Source of the DNA: Crocodylus rhombifer
Taxonomy: Eukaryota; Chordata; Crocodylia; Crocodylidae
NCBI GenBank assembly: GCA_038503035.1
Contig: JAVSML010000029.1
Span: forward strand, 1,573,799-1,637,798
Direction: 5' to 3'
Length of the DNA stretch: 64,000 bases
Program-made: the position numbers and the translations under genes
Notes under the pieces: model-generated
Database searches by the model: none
What the model was told of the DNA's origin: nothing
Seen by the model: the letters and a program-made list of their open reading frames with translations, nothing else
Shown: in pieces, positions 1-11,680 of the stretch
How positions within the stretch are numbered: the first letter of the stretch is position 1
Layout: every line of letters starts with the position of its first letter

Positions 1-173
1 CCAGCATCCTGCTTTCTTAATGGAATTAGTTCAAATTTCTGTGGCTGTAAGCAATTGTCACATGTATGGCAACTGGTCTCAATGCACATATATTTGTAAA
101 ACCTCACGTTGTGCATTCTGCTTTTCTTGATTAAAAAGTAAAAAATTACATCTGAATCTCTCTTCGTTATTAG

Positions 174-3100
174 CTCACATCAGCAAGGAGATGCCTATAT
201 TTTGGATATTTCCATACTTCTTTGAGTCACGCATTCTTGAATTTTTTCCAAGCTTCACTATGATGGACTACCAGGTATGGCCAAATCTAATAAATGCTCT
301 TTAATATCTTGTATAGCAAGTGAACAGCGATTCGGAGGTTATATTCTAGGAAGTGTGTGTATTTCAGATGACCAGACTTCTGTGGAGAGGACCACTGATG
401 GTCAGCATAGTGTGTTGGTGAGCAGCAAATGTTTGTCATTAACTCTGAATCTGATGCATCTAATGATCCATTTATACTGGTTATATTTTTCATAAAATGT
501 GAAGCAGTATGATACCACCTTCTCTTTCTACTAATTTTAGATTTCATAGACATTTGGGCTGGAAGGGACCTCGGAAGATCATTGAGTTCAGCCCCCCGCC
601 CAAAGGGCAGGAAGTCAGCTGGGGTCATAGGATTCCAGCAAGATAAGCATCCAATTTGTTCCTGAAACTGTTCAATGTAGGTGCTTGAACCACCTCCGAT
701 GGCAGGCTGTTCCAGCCCTTGGGGGCTAGGACAGTAAAGAAATTCTTCCTTATGTCCAGCCTGAAACGGTCTTGGCAGTAGTTTATGACCGATTGACTTC
801 GTCATCCCTTGAGGCGCTCTTGTGAACAAACGTTCCCCCAGATACTGTGATCACCCCTGATTAAACTTGTAGGTGGCCATCAGATCACCCCCTGAGCCTG
901 AACTTTTCCAGGCTAAAGAGCATCATGGCTCTCAGCCTGTTGTCGTAAGGTCTGTTTTCCTGACCTCTAATCACACGTGTGGCTCTTCTCTGTACTCTCT
1001 CAAGCTTCTCCACATCCTTTTTCAATTGTGGGGCCCAAAACTGGGTGCAGTACTCCAGCTGCGGCCTCACCAAGACCGAGTACAAGGGGAGAATGACGTC
1101 CCAGGATTTGCTTGAGAAGCATCTATGGATGCAAGCCAGCGTTTTCGTCGCTTTACTAGCTGCAGCATCACATTACAGGCTCGTGTTCATCATGTGGTCA
1201 ATGATGACCCCCAAGTTTCTTTCTTCCGTAGTGCTAGCCAGCGTAGCACTGCCGAGCCTATAAGGATGCTGCAGGTTTTTCTTCCCAAGGTGGAGAGCCT
1301 TGCATTTTTTGGTGTCAAACACCATCAGATTCTCATCCGCCCATTTGCTGAGCCTGTCCAGGTCAACCTGGATCCTGCCTGTCTTCTGGCATGGATGCTT
1401 TGCCCCAAAGTTTGGTGTCATCGGTGAACTTGCCAGTCCGCTTCTGACTCCAATGTCCATATCATTAATAAAGATGTTAAACAATATGGGTCCAAGGACA
1501 GAGTCTTGGAGGACCCCACTGGTCACAGGACACCATGATGATTGACTTCCATCAATTACTACCCTCTGGGTCTGACCATAGAGCCAATTTCCCAGTCAGC
1601 AGATCATGGTGGACCCAAGGCCACAATTGGCCAGTTTTGCCAAGAGGTGGTCATGGGGTACCAGATCAAAGGCTTTTTTGAAGTCAAGATATATGACATC
1701 AATCTCTTCTCCCTTGTCTGGTGATAGGTCACCTGTTTGTAGCAGGAAATGCGATTGGTCAAGCAAGACCTACCCACAACAGACCCGTGCTGGCTATCCC
1801 TTAGGATGTTGGTGTCAGCCAGTCCTTTAAGGCTGGCCTCTTTAATAAACTTTTCAAAGATCTTCTCCAGGATAGAAGTCAGGCTGATGGGCCTATAGTT
1901 AGCCGGATCTACTTTCCTCCCTTTCTTGAAGATAGCATCACATTGGCCTTCTTCCAGTCTTCAGGCAGTACACCAGAGCACCAGGAGTTTTCAAAGATCC
2001 TAATCTGTCTCACCTCAAGTACTTTTTAAATACAATTTTGAGTTTGTGGACACCAGTCAGCCATTTCCTTTTCCTCAAAAGTTAAATTTCGCTTGCCCAT
2101 CAAACCTGTAAAATTTTGAAAGACTCAATCCTCATCTCTTGATAAGCTCAAACTCAGTTATATCAGAAGCAGTCGGGGTTAGAAATGAAAGTTACATATA
2201 ACAGAATAAGCATTTTCAAAAAGAAAATTTCAAAGTGAGGTGCCAGGGGTAAGGCAATGAAGTGATGTCAGCTTAAATAATGTACATTATTTTTGAAATT
2301 GTACATGTTTTTTCTGAATAAATACATCTAGGGACATATCCCTATGAGATTAGTCTTGTCTATTAGAAGTATATTAACATTTATTCTTGTGAAGCAATCA
2401 TAATATATACAATTTGTTAAATTACACTTGTATTTTTTTAGCCCATTGCCTAAAATCATTCAGCCATCACAATGAAATATTGCATTACTGAATTATTTTC
2501 TTATAGCAATGTACTTATTATCATATTTGAACATGTCATGGTACTCGTACATAAACATATGTGAAGGTAGAACTCTTCTCATCTTTTCAGTTGACCAAGT
2601 TTCCTAGTAACAAAGGTGTAATATTTCCTTCTATGCAAGCTTTCATATGGTTGTTTGGAGAATGCAACACACTTTAAAGATGAAAAAAAATATTTTTCAG
2701 CTGATCTTTCTAAAATCTGATCCACAATTGCATTTTTTTAATTTTGCCTCTGACATTCTGGTAGTCCTAGGCAAGGAACAGTAAGCCAGTATCCAGGCCA
2801 AGCAAACATAGCAGCCCTCTGTACTCCTCAGGTGCCTGCCAGCCCACCTGCTCTTGCAGCCTTACACAGGAGCTCCCTTTCCAGTTCAGGAATAGTACTT
2901 ATATGCCTCAGTCCAGTCCTCTTATGGCCACCTGATTAGTTGTTTTTGCCCCTCTTTCCCCAGGGCTAGGTGTAGTTAATTACCTCATTAGATGCCTGAC
3001 CCCTGGTGATTTACTTACTCAGGCCCTTGTGGTAACAGGGGTGGGGGTTCCCTGTTGCACAGAGCAAAGAAGGGGAAATTGAGAAATAAAGGTAAAGTGC

Positions 3101-6100
3101 AATATTTGAAGTGTCAAGAGCCTGTTCTCCATAGCACCGTGAAAATATAATCATATTAATTAAAAATATGGATGACCAAATGCCTGGTCCACAATATTCA
3201 ATTTAATCTGGGCTTTGTAGTTTCCCTAAAGAATGGAATTTTTAACATAAATATTTTGGAGTGTATCGAAAGAAAATAAGTAGGCTAAATCTCTTTGTCA
3301 GCACTTCTTCAATCCTGTGCTTATTAGGCACTTTGGGCATTTATACATATGCTCTGGGAGGTGGTGGTGGGGGCAGAGCGCTTTAATTAAAATACCCAGA
3401 GCGTCTCATGTATCAGCATCCTCGCACTGAAAAATAATGGCAAGGTTGCTTTAACTAAAGGTCTTTTGACAGGCTGTAGCTAAAGCACCCACGTTGCCTC
3501 TTTCAGCATGGGGACACTGATGGATGAGATGCTGGAGTCTTGTTACCATGAGCATGGAGTAATTACCATGCTCCAGCAGACTTAATTAATCGAGCCTGTT
3601 CCAATGTGCTGTAATTATAGCGTATCACTGCTCATGTATAGGCACTCTTTAAAGATTTTCTTGAATTTGTTCTTTCTGCCTTCATTTTTTAGGTAGACTA
3701 TGATAATCATATGCTTTATAAACATGGAAAGACAGGCCGTAAACAGTCTCCTGTTCGTATTTTCACCAATCTATCTCCAAGTACGATAGTACTTCCTATA
3801 GAGGAAGGGTACAGGTAAGAGCTCTTAAAACACTCGCACTCTCTTTTAAAAACCATACAGAGGCCTAGATCTGGAGTTTCACAGTGGTACCTTTAGGCAT
3901 CATGTTCCTCAAATAGAATCAACAATCTTATTTTGACACCTGAGTTCTCCATACAATGGTAGGCACCTTGGGATTGGATCCACAGTGGATAGTATTTGAG
4001 AAGAAAGCGGGAGATTTGGATTTGAACCACCTCAGGCGGTGGAGGCCCTAGAATGCAGATCTTCCACTTCCTGGATCACTGCCCTAACAACTTTATTATA
4101 TAAAAGTGGGCACAATGATCACCTCCACTCCTTGTGTTTTAGAACAAATGTGGCCATTGGTGCTATGTTTTGAGCAGGAATCAATATAGTTAGCGTGTGG
4201 TGTTCATGTTCCAGTATTTCCCCACACCTACAGGATCAGCTCTTCGACCTACCCATAACGGGACTGACTTAAGGTTAGGAACATTATCGTGATTCCCAAG
4301 TGACTGTAGGCCTAAAATAGACATACGTAACTAGTGCTGTTGTTCCTGGATTTGCATATTTGTGGAATCTTAGGTACATAGGTAACCCTTCTGGCAAAAC
4401 CTTCAGTGCCTATGGACTTTCAGGCATATAAGTGGTTATGTGGGGTTTTGTGGTTTATTCACTTGCACTTGAGTACTTATATTCTACCTGATTTTCACTT
4501 TAGGTGCCTATGTGCTTTGTGGAACTGGAGTTAAGGGATTATTCTAGAGCTTAATAGTGCTGGGTTTTTGGTTGTAACTATATTGGTCTAAGGACATAGG
4601 CAGGCAAAGTTCTTTGAGAAGCTGTGATATTTTTTTACTGCACCAACTGAGTATTTGGAAAAAAGTTCTTAGCAAGCTTTTGGACACAATCACCCTTCTT
4701 CAGACATAGGATGTCTGCTGTTTTGAGACTCTCAAAGAATGAGAGAAACTACAAAGTGTGGCAGGATGTCAGTGAGAATGTAAATAAATAGAAATTACAT
4801 TCTCACTGACATCCTGCCACACTTTTTTTTAGCTTCTTTCATTCCTTGGAGTCTCAGAACGGCAGAGACTCCCTATGCCTAAAGACGGGTGATTGTGCCC
4901 AAAAGCTTGCTGAGAACTTTTTTCCAACTACTCAGTCTAGTAAGAGATCACATCTAGTCAGAGAGCTTGATTAGTGAAATGTGAGATACAAAATAAATTT
5001 GCTACTCTCCTATGCATTGCTTGATAAATTTGTTCATTTATAAGGCAGGCAAGGATTTTAGTGATTTCTTTTATTGGACCAACTAAAAATTTCCTCAGGT
5101 CACCTGAAGAAGTGCACTTAATACCCAAAAGCTTGTCCATCTGCTATCCCAACCATGCAGTTGGTCCATTAAAAGATAGCACAGAGAACTCCTTGCCTCT
5201 TATCTATTACCTAGAGCAGGGGTGGGCAAAATGTGGCCTGTGGACTGTATGCAGCCTGCCAGGCAGTTTAATTCAGCCTGTGGGTGCCCACCAACTAATT
5301 GTACCCCACCTAACCCTTCTGCCTACGAGGGTAGGAGTGAGGTGCCCACATATACCACCTTCCCCACACAACATACCTTATTGCACCTTGTTCTCACCCA
5401 TGTGCGGAGAAGGGTTTGGTTCAGCCAGCACACAGCTTCTGGGTGGGGATGCTGTTGCCACTGCTGGGGGACCTGCTTGGCTTTCCTAGTGTCCCACTCA
5501 CTCTGGGCACCAGGTAGAGAAGTAGTGACAGTGGAGCGGGGATTATGGGGCTGGAGCTGGTGGCAGTGCAGAGCCCACACCAAGAGGTGGGTGGAAGAAG
5601 CACGTAGCTCAGGTGAGCAGGGTGTGAGTGTGAGGGAGGGGTGGGGTGGTATGGGGACCCTTCACACACTTCCTTCCCCCCCCCCCCCCCATGGAGTAAA
5701 GCTCCCACTGACGGGAGCAGCAGGCAGGGGTGCTTGGGGTGCTCGTGTGTGGTTCAGGCAATGCCACTGGTGGTGTGCAGCTCTGGCCAGCGCTGCACAC
5801 GGAGGTGAGGAGTGCAGCCCAGCCAGCCTGGCTCTGTTGTGTGGGGCTCCCTGTTGTGCACGTGCAGCTCCCACACTTGCACATCACTGGGGAAAGCCCC
5901 ATGCAATGGAGCCGGCTGCTTTCACCACTGCCTGCTGTGCAGGTCGCAAGACTCCACCAGGAAGCAGGGGCCGGGGCTCCCCTCCACTTCCAGCACAGTC
6001 CCAGGACCTGCGTAGCAGGGAGTGGTGAAGGCAGTCGGCTCCATTGCATGTGCTTCCCTTGGTGCTGTGTGAGTGCAGGAACTGCACATGTACCGTGGGG

Positions 6101-9100
6101 AGCCCCACTCAATAGAGGCAGGCCAGCTAGACTGCACTTCTTGCTTCCATGTACAACGCTGGCTGGAGACATGTGCCACATGGTGCCTCGCATCCCACCA
6201 TATACACACCTCCACTCACACCTCATGCCTCCCTATACAATATACAAGAGTAAGACTTTATTTTTGAGTTATTATGCAGTCATTTCTATATATATTATGC
6301 AAACATAAATCATTATAACAAAAATATTTTTGTAATAAAATTAAACTGTTATAGTAGGTGTTTGACTCTTAGTGTATGATTTTTTTTTTTTTTTTTCTGG
6401 TTCCAAGATGGCAAGCCCCTCTCCCAAAAGGAGTATTTCCGTGTGGCAAAGGGCGGGACTTCAGGTGGCAAAGGGCAGGGGTTAGGGGTGGGACTTCTGA
6501 CCCCAAGATGGCAGTCATGGGGCAGAGCCACCTGCCCCCCCCCCCCGGTCAAGGGGTGGGACTACCCTTGCAACCCTTGACAGCTCACCAAAACCTATTA
6601 AGTGGCCCTTCAGCTAAAATAATTGCCTGCCCCTGACCTAGACCATCATGGCCACAGTAACACTTCAACATTATTACTATGTCTTATGAGGCTTTTTCAG
6701 CAAGCAGTAGGCCGATACTTTGTAATATTTTTCAGGTTTTGTTCTCTTTGTCAACGATATGTGAGTTCAGAGAACCAGCACTGTAAAACGTGCAATTCAT
6801 GTACATCAAAAGTAAGTGTGTTTCCTCTCTTTGGACAGACATTTCAGTGAGAGAGTTTGTGGTTTTGCTTGGTTATAAACCTCTTTTGATGTTAATCCTG
6901 CTAGTATATCTTTGGTAGGGAGCCATGGGCAGCTTAGTATGGCTTGATTTCTGTGGGCTGCAGATTGGGTCTGGTGGGATTTATTTTCTCTTTCCTAATT
7001 GCTTTGGGTTGGAATGAGGACACCAAAAGTTTGTGCCTGTCCTTGTACGCTCCGGACCCCATTCATCAAGAGCCTGCTGCCACATGCTATTTCTCCTGTG
7101 ATTGGGAACGTGCAATACTTCAGGGGGCATCGGTTATGCTAACTGTTGCCTGGGGTGCTAGAGCTCACTGTTTGTAGGAGAACTTTCTGACCTTCCCCTC
7201 CAATACGCAAGCCATCTATGAATATATAGGGAGCGTGAATATGTAATAGCTAAAAATTGAAGCATTTCATTGGAGCATAATATCATTTTAAAACATAGAG
7301 TAAATACAATAAAAGAATAAATTAGTAGTACTTGAAAAGAGCCTGTTTAAAATTAATACACTTCTTATGATTTCATTTTAGGATGGTAGGCAATGGAGAC
7401 ATTGTGTTCTTTGCCAAAAGTGTGTAAAGCCTTGTGAGTACATAAATATTTTTTGTAATTAGTGTTTCTTACTGTGCAAGTTACAATCCAAAGAAATCAA
7501 GGCAAAAATTGGGAATTATGTTAAACTTCAAGCCATGATTGACTATGAAGAGAAAAAAGAAATGTGTAACTTCCATTCAAGCCCCCATTAGTCTACTAGA
7601 TTTCACTATGTAAAAATGTGGTGTCTTGTCAAATCAGGGTATACTAAATTTTCCTTATTCACTATGGCAGATCTTTATTAATTCAATATCTGCTGTCATC
7701 CTGATAAGAATTTTGTATATATATTCTTTCATATTGATTTTTTTTTTCAGCTGCATTCTGTAAACATATCAAAGGCTTCTAAAATAGTTTTGTGGGAGCA
7801 GTCAGGTAAACTCTGATTCTTGAAGGCAAGTGTCCTTGCTTGGAGCTGTTTCAAATAGTTGAGAATAATCATACTTATTAATGTAAGGCTGTAGCTGCCT
7901 TTGCTGCTTTTCAGTAACACCAGATTGTTTTAAAAACTGTGCCATATTTTTGTGATTAAAACTGTCATCCTTTTAATGATTGTGTGGCACATGATTGTAT
8001 TATATCTGAAGAGTGTATCTATTTACTATATTTATAAAAAAGAAAGCTAACTAAGCTTTTTGATGGTGGGGGAAAATTTTGTGACAGCAGTAAAATAACC
8101 CAAAGACCTCAAACTGAAAAATAAAATGTAGCCTCCTCTTCCTTTCTTTATCCTACTGCAGCCTGGGTTCACTGTAACGCATGCAATCACTGTGCTCTTC
8201 AAGACCATGCTTGTGAGAGCGTGCAGATTGGATGCTTTATCTGTGGTGGAGCAGATCACAAACGCAGCACCTGCCCTCATTTTTCTGTGACTAGAAGAGC
8301 TTACCAGTAAGTGTGATGGTGCAGGAATATTTATTTGGAATGCTTCTCTCAAATATGAGAAATGGTTGCTACCATTTGTACTTAAATATAAGATGACCCC
8401 CCAATAATTAGATTTATGTAAGAAACATTTATGTTTGTTATAATTTTTCCAGGTATAGAATCTTAAGTATTGGGGAGGATTGTCTTCAATTTCCCCTATT
8501 GCTACAGCGGGGAAAGCAGTGGCTGTAGGGGAGGAGGTCAAGTGGCCCTCTTGCCCCCCTGCCACCTACACCCCCAGCTCCCTCAGTTCTGTCCCAAATC
8601 TCTGCTGCTTCATCCCCTGCAAACTCGCCTCAAGTCTCTGCTCCTTCCCCTCACAGTGCCCAGCTCTCTGGTCTCTGCCTCTTTCCTCCCTGTTCTTACT
8701 GTCAGACCACCCAGGCTGTTCCATCTTGTCCTTGGAGTACAGCATGTGGAAGCTCAGCCCGTTCTTGGCCATGTAGTGGTGTTGGCACTGCTGATTGGCC
8801 AGGCAGGCAGTGCTGCAGGTGTTGGCACTGCTGATTTGCAGGTAGGGGAAGGAATTTCTACATGCTCCATGCTTGGGTGAAACCCCAGCCCAAGCTGAAG
8901 TTAAGCTGCACCTGACACTAAGGGGGAAGAAAGTGGTGGACAGGGTGCAAGTAGAAGCTGCAGAGAGAAAGTGGAAGGGGCGGGGGCAGAAGGTTGTGGG
9001 TCTGACTTTGTCCCCAGCCTGGGCTCAGCGCAAGAGTCAGAGCCACAGCAAGCCTCTTGCTGCTGCTTCTTCATATGCAAATATAAGACAGGTTTTTTCC

Positions 9101-11377
9101 CCCTTTGGAGATGGGAGGAAAACATCTCATATTTGAGTAAATATGGTATTTAATAAATGTATGGGTACAGTTGTGGAATAACCTCAAATTGCTGCCTTGC
9201 TGCATCTGTACTTACCCTTGCTGCAGAGGGGATGGGGATTAGCAACAAGGGTAAGTGCAGGCAACTGGCTGTTCTGGAGGAGTGGAGATTTGTGACCCGT
9301 ACTGGAGGGGCTGGGTAGCAATGGGTGGCCCATGCTGGCAAAAGGTTTCCAACCCTTGCCTTAATCATTGAGTATATTAAGTTCTTTTTTGCCTTGAAGA
9401 GGAGCATAGTCCTGAAAAATGCTTTCTATGTGGACCTTTTTCCCAAAATACAATAAAAAGATCAGACGTTTTTATTTAAAAATATTTCTGTTACACATCC
9501 TACTTACCTGAAGTTCTCTGAGAAGCAGTTCCTGCTGTTTCTAAAATTACTTAGCCAGTGCTCTGAGGTTATGACCTGGTTTGGGGTCTCCTTAACTTCT
9601 TTAACACCTAACCCTCATTGAAACAAGTTTGATCTGTGGCTTAGACTCTTTCTTCCCCTGTACTTTGGGTCAGTTGCTGCTGCTTCAGCTTATGGTGGAA
9701 ACATCTTTTACTCTCACCTCTATCTCAGCCTGTTTCAGGATTTTTTCACTTCCCTTCTACTCCAGAGACAACAGCATCCCCTTGAAAAGAAAGGGGAAGC
9801 CTCTTTTAAGAATATAGCAACAGCACCCTTCCTCAGAATTGTTTCTTTTATCCCCGAACCAATCTATGAAAGTGATTTTGAGAAGAGTATCATTTTTTAA
9901 AAAGCCCTTAGATATCATGGAGTCCTCTTCCTTGACCACAGATACCATACGCAGGTGGAATACAATCTTGGCCATACTGGCTTCTATGGACTTGGCTCAT
10001 TTTACTCCTCCATTTCCATCTAGGCAGAAGTATGTCCTCTTCTGTTGTGGAGTCTGCAAGGCCATTACAGCTGCTTGTATATTTATTTTCTGCAAGTACT
10101 ACACAAGGCATCGAGTAAAGAGGGGACAGTAATAGGAAATAGTATGTTCACCCTCAGGTTTCACTTGATATTTCTTCTTTTCTGAATAAGAGTAATTATT
10201 CTATTCCTTCTGCTGAGACTTTAAGAATTCCTTTAGAAGTGGTGCAAGGAGGTCACTCTTTGATATTTTAGCCAAGCTAGATAGTACTTCCTATGTGGTA
10301 TTTGGAGAGGTCAGTAAATGAGGCATTCTTGATTCAGGCAGAGACCTTTGGTAGACTTCTTAGCCATGTCCAAAGGGTATCAAGTACCATAAAAAAAAAA
10401 ACTTTGACTCTCCAGCTGTGTCCAAAAATTATCTAGTTCCAGAATTAAATTGCAAACTCTTAGGCTTTACTAGCCATGTCATCTCCACTGACATAAATTT
10501 GCTCAATTTCTGGAGCAACATGTACAGTTATGTCTCTGTATCTGATAGGCCTGCTAATTGCAAAAAATGGCTCTTCAAGGTCATTTCCAACACCACTATG
10601 AGATAAGTGACTACAACTAGGATCTGTTATCTCCTTCTGGGCCGTGCTTCTTAGCTAACTCAGCCTGGATATTAAGAAGTGCAGAACTTTTTCATTTAGA
10701 GCAGGCTTGCTTATATAGACAAATGGATGTGTTTCAATGTATACAGCTCAATATGATCCTTCTTCTTGTTAGTCTCCTCTGTATTAGGATTTTTTGTGAT
10801 CTTTGAAGCACTCAGATCTAACAGTTAGCTCAGGTAGTGCTATTTAGCAGCAATATTTGTTTGCCGTCTTGCGTTACTCAGTCTTTTTCTAATCAAGCAA
10901 TGACTAAAGTTCCATCAAATGTGTTTCTGCTACTTGATGAATTTTCCCCTGCCTACTACTAAAATGCAGTCCTTCTGATAGAGCCTCTGTTAAAGCTGCA
11001 AATTGTACTCTGGGGCATGCTGCATGCAAAATATGGTATATGTCACTAATGGAGTAAAAGTAGATTAATTTATGAATTAGAAAGTTAATTTAAATCTCAC
11101 ATGCACTTAATCTTTTTTGTTTTTCTTTTTCATTTAGCTTTTCTGTGACCACACTTTTGAATGGTAGCTTCAGTTAATTGTGTTTCTGTGTGCATTTACC
11201 CTATTGTACAATTTACTATACTCTGACAATGTATTTGTGATTTGATTTTGCAGAGCTGACGGAAAGCAAAGGCAAATGAAAAACAAGAAGCTAAAAATGA
11301 GTACCATTAAAAAACCATCTGTGAAGCAGAGGAAAATGAGAGTCTTGAAAGGAAAAATAAAAAACAAGAAAGAGTGA
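174..11377 (+). CDS. ZCCHC4: ZCCHC4, C-terminal six coding exons (28S rRNA adenine N6-methyltransferase)
   Basis: Coding exons: 174-274, 3693-3814, 6736-6811, 7382-7433, 8162-8306 and 11254-11377 (TGA 11375-11377). All introns are GT-AG and phases agree, giving 205 codons plus stop. The first exon encodes the end of the methyltransferase domain ([13 protein letters not shown]). The next continues with [20 protein letters not shown]. The third to fifth exons carry a cysteine/histidine-rich region ([34 protein letters not shown]). It ends in a CCHC knuckle, [14 protein letters not shown] (C-x2-C-x4-H-x4-C). The last exon is a lysine-rich tail. Family knowledge: ZCCHC4 is a nucleolar methyltransferase that places m6A on 28S rRNA. 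Its N-terminal zinc finger and the catalytic DPPF motif lie upstream of the window. Residues match my memory of the human protein closely except in the basic tail, which appears shorter here. ANAPC4 follows on the same strand, as in other vertebrates. Confidence 0.95.
541..2010 (-). mobile_element. CR1 LINE fragment, 3' portion of ORF2, antisense in a ZCCHC4 intron
   Basis: The + strand begins with the reverse complement of a CR1 3' tail (gggctggaagggacct). Read on the minus strand, it encodes the reverse transcriptase C-terminal half. Recognisable pieces are [15 protein letters not shown] (near 1470-1500), [22 protein letters not shown] and [19 protein letters not shown] (near 1030-1085). 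The reading frame is broken by small indels, and the catalytic FADD region near 1410 reads FTDD in a shifted frame. It is 5' truncated near 2010, so this is a dead copy. Confidence 0.9.
2757..3059. mobile_element. Possible old LTR remnant
   Basis: The start (tctggtagtcctag) and end (gtaacaggggtgggggttcc) resemble the ends of the solo LTR at 36184-37106. At about 300 bases it is much shorter, and I find no target-site duplication. The internal sequence is C-rich. I regard it as a degraded relative or internally deleted copy. Confidence 0.35.
3335..3645. mobile_element. Fold-back MITE, intact copy (family shared with 60.0-61.7 kb)
   Basis: Terminal inverted repeats read GGCATTTATACATATGCTC at the left and, reverse-complemented, GTGCCTATACATGAGCAG at the right. 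An inner inverted pair at about 3406-3460 and 3475-3535 shares atgtatcagcatc and the complement of gatgagatgctgg. The copy carries the block ttaattaatcgagcctgtt, also seen at 61.4 kb. There is no coding capacity. The class is not assignable by eye. Confidence 0.65.
3815..4565. other. ZCCHC4 intron, no recognisable feature
   Basis: No exon-like block, RNA gene or recognised repeat was found here. The stretch at 4290-4540, with repeated 'taggtgcctatg'-like phrases, may be an old unclassified repeat. Confidence 0.3.
4566..4945. mobile_element. Fold-back repeat, full hairpin copy (TTTATTAGACCAACT family)
   Basis: The element folds on itself. The outer arms contain gcaagcttttggacacaatc (4672-4691) and its complement caaaagcttgctgagaac (near 4900-4918). 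The innermost arms are a perfect 29-base inverted repeat, 4755-4783 and 4795-4823, separated by 11 bases. Other copies in the window share tatcttttattagaccaact and the aagcttttgggcacaaacac/ccttctt block. No protein is encoded. Confidence 0.75.
5055..5185. mobile_element. Fold-back repeat copy, short form
   Basis: The sequence tttattggaccaactaaaaa at the left is mirrored by cagttggtccattaaaag at the right. Between them is the family block ccaaaagctt next to cctgaagaagtgcac. It sits directly upstream of the hAT-like element that starts at 5217. Confidence 0.6.
5217..6635. mobile_element. Non-autonomous hAT-like DNA transposon with 8-bp target duplication
   Basis: The ends are CAGGGGTGGGCAAA and, reverse-complemented, CAGGGGCAGGCAATTATT. 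Flanking 8-mers are acctagag (5209-5216) and acctagac (6636-6643), seven of eight identical; this is diagnostic of hAT-type insertion. The 1.4-kb interior is GC-rich with poly-C (near 5678) and poly-T (near 6380) tracts. It has no transposase. The long open frames here on both strands are composition artefacts of the GC-rich interior. The insertion is in the ZCCHC4 intron just before exon 6736-6811. Confidence 0.85.
6812..7381. other. Short ZCCHC4 intron, no recognisable feature
   Basis: Ordinary intronic sequence, with no repeat I can name. Confidence 0.3.
7434..8161. other. ZCCHC4 intron, no recognisable feature
   Basis: AT-rich intronic sequence. I see no repeat or RNA gene. Confidence 0.3.
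8162..8306 (+). CDS. ZCCHC4: ZCCHC4 penultimate exon with the CCHC zinc knuckle
   Basis: The exon follows an acceptor ending tactgcag and precedes the donor GTAAGT. Its first two bases complete a serine codon begun at 7433, giving KPSWVHC as in the family. It encodes [15 protein letters not shown] and then the zinc knuckle [15 protein letters not shown]. The knuckle is expected to help RNA recognition; the cysteine-rich segment before it packs against the methyltransferase domain in the known structure. All zinc-ligand residues of the knuckle are present. Confidence 0.93.
8370..9148. mobile_element. DNA element with TACCATATTTAC-type ends
   Basis: The left end reads taccatttgtacttaaatat; the right end, reverse-complemented, reads taccatatttactcaaatat. 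These are matching imperfect terminal inverted repeats about 26 bases long. The block taagatgacccccaataatt near the left end recurs at 14920-14945. The GC-rich interior has no transposase. A related element spans 45075-46187. The superfamily is uncertain. Confidence 0.55.
9149..11253. other. Last ZCCHC4 intron, no recognisable feature
   Basis: About 2.1 kb without a convincing exon, RNA gene or named repeat. The stretch at 9500-10140 is denser in C and T and could be an old repeat, but I cannot classify it. Confidence 0.3.
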
Positions 11378-11680
11378 ATCATTTTTTCTTCTTGGCATCC
11401 AGTTACTCAAGATTTTTGCAGCTAGTCTTTGATTTAATTTACAGCAAATGTTAGTATGATCTTTCAGAATAAAATCTAGTTGAATTGGAAATTATTACCC
11501 CTTATATAATTACCTTAGCATTTCAATGGCACTGGGACAAAAGAATGAAGCTTGTTTATTCTGTTCATGAACTATTTCAAATGAGAGAGAGAAAATAATT
11601 TATATATGTCAGCCCATACTGTGCAAAACTTATAAGTGGAATATTATTATAAAATATCACTAAAATAAAGGGACAAAAAT
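11378..11680 (+). promoter_or_regulatory. ZCCHC4: ZCCHC4 3' UTR with candidate polyadenylation signals
   Basis: AT-rich sequence follows the ZCCHC4 stop. The first canonical AATAAA is at 11468-11473, about 95 bases after the stop; another AATAAA lies near 11664. Which is used cannot be decided from sequence alone. Confidence 0.45.

Noticed and set aside
287..829. 180-codon minus-strand frame beside the first ZCCHC4 exon
   Set aside because: It is the 3' end of a CR1 running into ordinary intron sequence.
5222..6308. Long overlapping open frames on both strands (up to 268 codons)
   Set aside because: They lie wholly inside the GC-rich interior of a hAT-like element, occur in several frames at once and show no protein family.
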